Part shown: in pieces, positions 59,966 through 64,000 of the stretch
Layout: each line of letters begins with the position of its first letter
How positions within the stretch are numbered: position 1 is the stretch's first letter
Assembly (NCBI GenBank): GCA_016716835.1
Contig: JADJUW010000001.1
Coordinates: 1,384,001 to 1,448,000, forward strand
DNA from: Myxococcales bacterium
Lineage (GTDB): Bacteria > Myxococcota_A > Polyangia > Haliangiales > Haliangiaceae
Length of the DNA: 64,000 nt
Direction: 5' to 3'
Notes under the pieces: generated by a model
Seen by the model: only the letters and a program-made list of their open reading frames with translations
Databases searched by the model: none
Told to the model about the DNA's origin: nothing
Translations under genes and position numbers: made by a program

Positions 59966-61996
59966 GTGACGTCATTTAGGCTGCGGCTGGCGGGCTTGTT
60001 GACGTGGTTTAGCGTCGCCGCCTGCGGCGCCTCGGGTCACGACGATCTCGTCCCTCGCGCCGTGCCCGTGCCGGATCTCGCACCCGGACAATCGCCGATG
60101 CGCGACGGGGTCACGTTACACCCGTCGCAGCGCGTGGCGACGTACGCCATTGACGCGCGGCTCGATCCATCGACCCACCGCCTCACGGCGACCGAGGTGG
60201 TGGTGTTTGAGAATCGCGGCACCAGCGACCTTACCGAGGTCCCATTTCACCTCTATCTCAATGCGTTTAAGAACGAGGCGTCGGTCTTTATGCAAGAGGC
60301 CGCCGCGCACGGCACGCCCTTTGCGCCCACGCAATGGGGATGGATCGAAGTGAGCAGCATCCGCATCGACGGCGGCGAACATCGGGCGGCGGCGCGGTTT
60401 GTTGGTCCCGATGAGACCGTGCTCTCGCTGACCTTGCCCGAGCCGGTACCACCTGGCGGTATGCTCACCATGGAGCTCGACTTCGTCGCGCAGCTGCCAG
60501 AGGCGATGGCGCGCACCGGCTTTGTCGATGCCTTTCACCTCGTCGCCCAGTGGTACCCTAAGCTCGGCAAGCGCCTGCTCGCCGATACGGGGGACCGTTG
60601 GCATTGCCCGCCGTTTCATCGCAACGCCGAATTCTTCGCCGACTTCGCGAGCTACGACGTCACCTTGCATGTGCCCTCGACCTACCGCGTGTTTGCGACC
60701 GGCATGCTCGCGCAGGCATTGGTTGATGGCGGGGAACATAAGTTACGCTTCGTCGCCGACATGGTGCACGACTTCGCCTGGGTCGCCGATCCGTGGCTTG
60801 AGGAAACGCTTGGCCACGCCACGGTCGAAGGCAAACAGGTCTTGGTCCGCGTCGTGCATCGCGGCCCCCAAGCGCCCTTCGCGGCGCGCCATCTGCGCGC
60901 GGCCATTGGCACCATCGAGGTCCTTAGCCGCGAGCTCTATCCATATCCATGGGCGTCCATGACCGTGGTCGATCCGCCGCCCGCCATGAGCGCGATCGCG
61001 GGCATGGAATATCCGACGTTCGTCACCACCGCTGGTGATTCGCCTTTTCGTTCCGCGGCGTGCGCTTCCCCGAATTTGTCACGATCCACGAGGTGGCGCA
61101 CAATTGGTTCGGCGGGCTCATCGCGACCAACGAAACGACGTCGCCGTGGCTTGACGAAGGCATTAATGATTGGCTCGACACCATTGTGATGGATGAGCTC
61201 TATGGCGCGAGCGGCAGCGGGGTGGTTGGCACGGCAGCAGCGCCGGCGCGCTTGCCATGTACCGCGCGCTCGCGAGCGCCGAGGCGGGCACGTCGCAGGC
61301 AACCCCGGCCTGGGCCGCCGCCAGCGCCTACGCCGATACCGACGACTACGGCCGCGGCGCCTACCAAAAAACGGCCCTCGCGTTTGCCACGCTCGAGCGC
61401 CACGTTGGCCGCGCGCGCATCATGGCATTTTTGGCGGCGTGGGCGGCGCACGCCGCGTTCGCGCATCCAACCGCGGACGAATTTTTACCATGCTCGCGGG
61501 CTATGTTGATGGCCCCACGGCCGCGGGATTTCGCACGAGCCTAAGCACGACCGACCCCTTTGAGGTGAGCATTCGCAGCGCCCACTGCCGCGAGGCTCAC
61601 GCCGCGCGCGGGGTCTTTGGCGTGGGCGAGGCGCGCGAAACGATTGACGCCACCAAGGCACCCCATCAGGGCGCGTGGGCGTGTGACGTCACGGTCGTCG
61701 CAAGCGCCGCGGTGTGGACGCCCATCGTGGTCGAGTTTCGCTTTGCCGATGGCTCGGCATTTCGCAACACGTGGGCGCCGCCCATGAACAACGGCGTGCC
61801 GGCCTGGCATCGGTTTTCATTCCGACGCTCGGTGCCGCTGCGCGAGGTGGTCCTCGATCCCGAGCAGGTGCTTTCGCTCCATACGAATGTGCTCGCGACG
61901 CAAATTCGCATGGCGCCCGATATGGCGGCCTCGGCGCGCGCGGGGGCGCGGACGGCACATTGGACCCAGACGCTCATGCAGGTGGTCGGGCTATGA
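59966..61996 (+). pseudogene. M1-family zinc metallopeptidase lipoprotein, frame broken three times
   Basis: The start is GTG 59966, where a lipoprotein signal begins (LLTWFSVAACGA). Frame 1 runs to about 61048 (N-terminal beta domain and GMEYPTFVTT, close to the GAMEN motif of M1). The zinc motif HEVAHNWFGG and the second Glu in WLDEGIND lie in another frame (about 61050-61220). The next helical part (MYRALASAEAGTS to HPTADEF) is in a third (about 61223-61490), and the C-terminal beta domain returns to the first (to 61996). Each switch equals one missing base, beside TTTT (61045-61048), GGGG (61219-61222) and TTTTT (61491-61495). Adding one base to each restores a complete protein of about 678 aa. 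So it is either a sequencing artefact or a young pseudogene. The next gene overlaps its stop. Confidence 0.85.
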
Positions 61997-62892
61997 TCGA
62001 GCTGTGGCGTCGCGGGCTGAGCACGGCGTGGGGCTACGCAGGCGTGGTGCTGGCGACGTTTCTCATTCAGCTGCTCATTGCGAGTGGCGCGGGCTTTGTC
62101 GCGGCGCAAATGCTCGCGGCGGCATTCTCGCGGCGGCCTTACTTCGACGCAGCCATCGACGGCGACGTAACGGCGTGGGCCCATCTCCTGGTCGCGCATC
62201 TCGACGTGTTTCGCGGCATCCTGTGGGTGCCCCTGGCTGCGGCCATGCTGTGGGTGGCGCTCTCGTGGTTTCTTCGCGGCGGCGTGCTCCGCGTATTTGC
62301 CGAACAGCCCGACGACCGCACCCGCACCATGGAGGCCTTTGCCCGCGGCGGTGCTTCAAATTTTTGGTCTTATGCGCGCCTTGGCCTCATGTCGTGGATT
62401 CTCTACAGCTCAATTATTCTGCCGCTGCTGGGCATTGGCATCAGCCTGGTGCAGCACCCATTGGCGCAGACAACCTCGCTGCTCGCATGGTCTGGGTATC
62501 TCTTGCTTGGCGCTGCGCCGGCGCTGGCGGCCGCGCTGCTCATCGACACCGCGACCGCGCTCGCCTCGGTCTTGCTGGACGCCGCGCCTGCTGGGGCCCC
62601 GCGGCGCGCCTGGGCAAGTTTCGCGCTCGGCCTCTCCATTGTTTTCGCGCGGCCGCGCCTGCTGTTGCACGCCCTAACCGGCTGGCTCGCCATGCTGCTC
62701 GTCGCCGGTGCCTATATGGCGATCTCGTTTGACAAGCCGATGCTCGGCGTCAAGGGCGCGCTGGTGCTTTGGTTTTTGCGCACCGCAACCAGCGGCTCGC
62801 GACACTTTATTAAGCTGGCGATGATGGCAGGCCAGGCCGACGCGCTGCGCGTGGTGGCCGAGGCGCCGGCGCCGGCCTCCGCAAGTGCGTAG
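61993..62892 (+). CDS. Integral membrane protein, unknown function
   Basis: A 299-aa protein starting at ATG 61993, which overlaps the stop of the M1 peptidase (ATGA). Six hydrophobic segments can be followed: WGYAGVVLATFLIQLLIASGAGF near the start, LWVPLAAAMLWVALSWFL, LMSWILYSSIILPLLGIGISL, LLAWSGYLLLGAAPALAAALLI, LLLHALTGWLAMLLVAGAYMAI and a short one near GVKGALVLWFL. Loops are short with a few Arg, as in small inner-membrane proteins of myxobacteria. No motif is recognised. Coupled translation with the peptidase suggests a joint role, for example in export or processing at the membrane. Confidence 0.82.
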   Translation: MIELWRRGLSTAWGYAGVVLATFLIQLLIASGAGFVAAQMLAAAFSRRPYFDAAIDGDVTAWAHLLVAHLDVFRGILWVPLAAAMLWVALSWFLRGGVLRVFAEQPDDRTRTMEAFARGGASNFWSYARLGLMSWILYSSIILPLLGIGISLVQHPLAQTTSLLAWSGYLLLGAAPALAAALLIDTATALASVLLDAAPAGAPRRAWASFALGLSIVFARPRLLLHALTGWLAMLLVAGAYMAISFDKPMLGVKGALVLWFLRTATSGSRHFIKLAMMAGQADALRVVAEAPAPASASA

Positions 62893-62896
62893 TCAG

Positions 62897-63835
62897 TTAA
62901 AGCTCGACGCCGTCAAAGCGCATCAGCTCGGAAAACTGATGCACGCGCGACCGGACGGCTTCGGCGTTGAGACCTACGAGGCCGGCGACGCTAAATTGCT
63001 GAACCGCAAAGCTCGCCATGACGCTGCCAACGACCATCGCGCGCCGCATCGTAGCGAGATCGTCTTTGCCGGTGTAGGCCAGGTAGCCCATGAAACCGCC
63101 GGCGAAGCTGTCGCCCGCGCCGGTGGGGTCTTTGACATCGTCGAGCACCAAGGCCGGCATCGCAAAGGTGCCGTCGCGGTGAAAGAGCAACGCGCCTGCA
63201 TCGCCGCGCTTGATGATAACGGACGAGGGTCCCATCCCAAGGATGGCGCTCGCGGCCTTGCGCAGATTATGCTCACCGGCGAGCTGACGTGCCTCTTCAT
63301 CGTTGATGAGCAGCGCGTGGACCTTGCCGAGCAAGGCGACCAACTGCTCGCGCTGGCCGCTGATCCAGAAATTCATCGAATCGGCGGCGACGAAGCGTGG
63401 CTGCTTTACCTGGCGTACTACCTCGAGCTGGAGGGCAGGATGGATATTGCCTAAGAATACTAATTGGGCATCGATGTGTTGCGGATGCAGCTTGGGCGCA
63501 AAATCGGCGAACACGCCAAGCCGCGTGTCGAGCGTCTCGCGCGAGGCGAGGTCCGACGAATAACGCCCGACCCAATGAAACGTGTCGCCGGCCTTCTTCT
63601 CGATGCCCGAGACATCGACGCCCGCGGCGGCAAGGCTATCGAGATGCGCCTGCGGAAAGGCCTCGCCGACCACCGCGACGACCGACGCCTGCCCTGTAAA
63701 ATACGCCGCCGAGCGCGCGATGAACGACGCCGAGCCGCCGAGCTGATCGCGATGCCAGCCAAACGGACCGTCAATGTCATCAAACGCGACCGAACCGACG
63801 ACGAGAAGTTTTTGATTTGCCGAGGGACCAAACAT
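62897..63835 (-). CDS. PfkB-family sugar or nucleoside kinase
   Basis: A 312-aa ribokinase-fold kinase. Early residues LLVVGSVAFDDI, then DQLGGSASFIARSAAYF (the GG hinge that binds substrate), the middle NDEEARQLAGE, and the second PfkB signature DPTGAGDSFAGGFMGYL with the catalytic Asp (about residue 245). Length is normal. The substrate cannot be read; adenosine, ribose or another sugar are possibilities, the form being close to adenosine-kinase-like proteins of deltaproteobacteria. Its stop is 4 bp from the end of the convergent membrane protein gene. It is downstream of the partial gene at 63873, 37 bp apart, and may be co-transcribed with it. Confidence 0.9.
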   Translation of the reverse strand: MFGPSANQKLLVVGSVAFDDIDGPFGWHRDQLGGSASFIARSAAYFTGQASVVAVVGEAFPQAHLDSLAAAGVDVSGIEKKAGDTFHWVGRYSSDLASRETLDTRLGVFADFAPKLHPQHIDAQLVFLGNIHPALQLEVVRQVKQPRFVAADSMNFWISGQREQLVALLGKVHALLINDEEARQLAGEHNLRKAASAILGMGPSSVIIKRGDAGALLFHRDGTFAMPALVLDDVKDPTGAGDSFAGGFMGYLAYTGKDDLATMRRAMVVGSVMASFAVQQFSVAGLVGLNAEAVRSRVHQFSELMRFDGVEL

Positions 63836-63872
63836 GCCCCTGCCTTACCAAATCCCGCGGCCAATTGCGCCG

Positions 63873-64000
63873 CTATTTACTGACAATTACGCCATCGGCA
63901 ACGAACCACGCCAGGTGGCGCAACGCCTCCAGCTGCGCCATCCCCGAAATATCAATGATCTCCTCAAACGTTGACATGCCATCGATGCGCGACAACAAGA
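63873..64000 (-). CDS. C-terminal end of a DUF4388/PatA-like or similar regulator (partial)
   Basis: Only the last 41 codons are in the window; the gene continues past 64000. The visible sequence LLSRIDGMSTFEEIIDISGM and its continuation AQLEALRHLAWFVADGVIVSK is a winged-helix-like end. It closely recalls the end of the response regulator at 52839-54239 (TTLDLIDGRHTVRDIIAKT) and of other myxobacterial regulators with DUF4388. The family is a guess from this short tail; the stop is TAG at 63873-63875. Confidence 0.55.
   Translation of the reverse strand, partial: LLSRIDGMSTFEEIIDISGMAQLEALRHLAWFVADGVIVSK

Noticed and set aside
61714..61992. Upstream extension of the membrane protein gene
   Set aside because: Lies over the C-terminal domain of the M1 peptidase in another frame; ATG 61993 with the overlapping stop and a first membrane segment is the natural start.
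1..64000. Search for tRNA, rRNA, CRISPR arrays, transposase, integrase or phage genes
   Set aside because: None seen: no tRNA-like arm pairs, no regularly spaced direct repeats and no recombinase motifs. The mobile-looking repeats are non-autonomous.

Overview
The window reads as chromosomal DNA of a GC-rich deltaproteobacterium-like organism, most probably a member of the Myxococcota. This is inferred from gene content, not from a marker phylogeny: a Ser/Thr kinase with two kinase domains, an FHA-domain sigma-54 activator, DUF4388/PatA-type response regulators, very large TPR proteins, many lipoproteins, and a methylmalonyl-CoA mutase of the separate-subunit type. I found no rRNA, tRNA, CRISPR array, phage module or transposase gene.

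Layout. 1-4.5 kb: 3' part of a methylmalonyl-CoA mutase large subunit, a lipoprotein, queA and an exported protein. 4.5-15.8 kb: one gene for a TPR protein of about 3,777 aa. 15.9-22.1 kb: a heterodimeric ABC exporter and a hybrid histidine kinase. 22.2-28.6 kb: seven consecutive predicted exported proteins or lipoproteins (two kinase-fold proteins, a trypsin-like protease, a DUF2807 protein and three unknown lipoproteins). 28.7-35.2 kb: mostly housekeeping genes (pfkA, SET-domain protein, recQ, rlmI-like, orn). 35.5-42.9 kb: an accessory-looking stretch with a SIR2-like/TPR protein, an exported SUMF1-fold protein and a CDP-alcohol phosphatidyltransferase, bounded by inverted copies of a short MITE-like repeat. 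42.9-54.7 kb: signalling and envelope genes (metallophosphoesterase, FHA/sigma-54 activator, RluA-type synthase, SppA with a barrel-like N-terminus, double kinase, DUF4388 regulator, YqeY). 54.7-55.1 kb: a second MITE-like family. 55.1-59.9 kb: an ImuB-like protein behind an SOS-like promoter, and a tightly overlapping tsaE, double DsbA-like, glutathione reductase operon. 59.9-64 kb: an M1 metallopeptidase broken by three frameshifts beside homopolymers, a membrane protein, a PfkB-family kinase and the end of another gene.

The most unusual items are: (1) two families of about 150-bp palindromic elements, both with a copy in the 35.5-36.0 kb gap; (2) the SIR2-like/TPR protein whose catalytic Asn and His positions look lost, in an operon with an exported SUMF1-fold protein; (3) the giant TPR protein; (4) a divergent pair of exported kinase-fold proteins; (5) the triple frameshift in the M1 peptidase. 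Functions are inferred from motifs read by eye; no database search was run.
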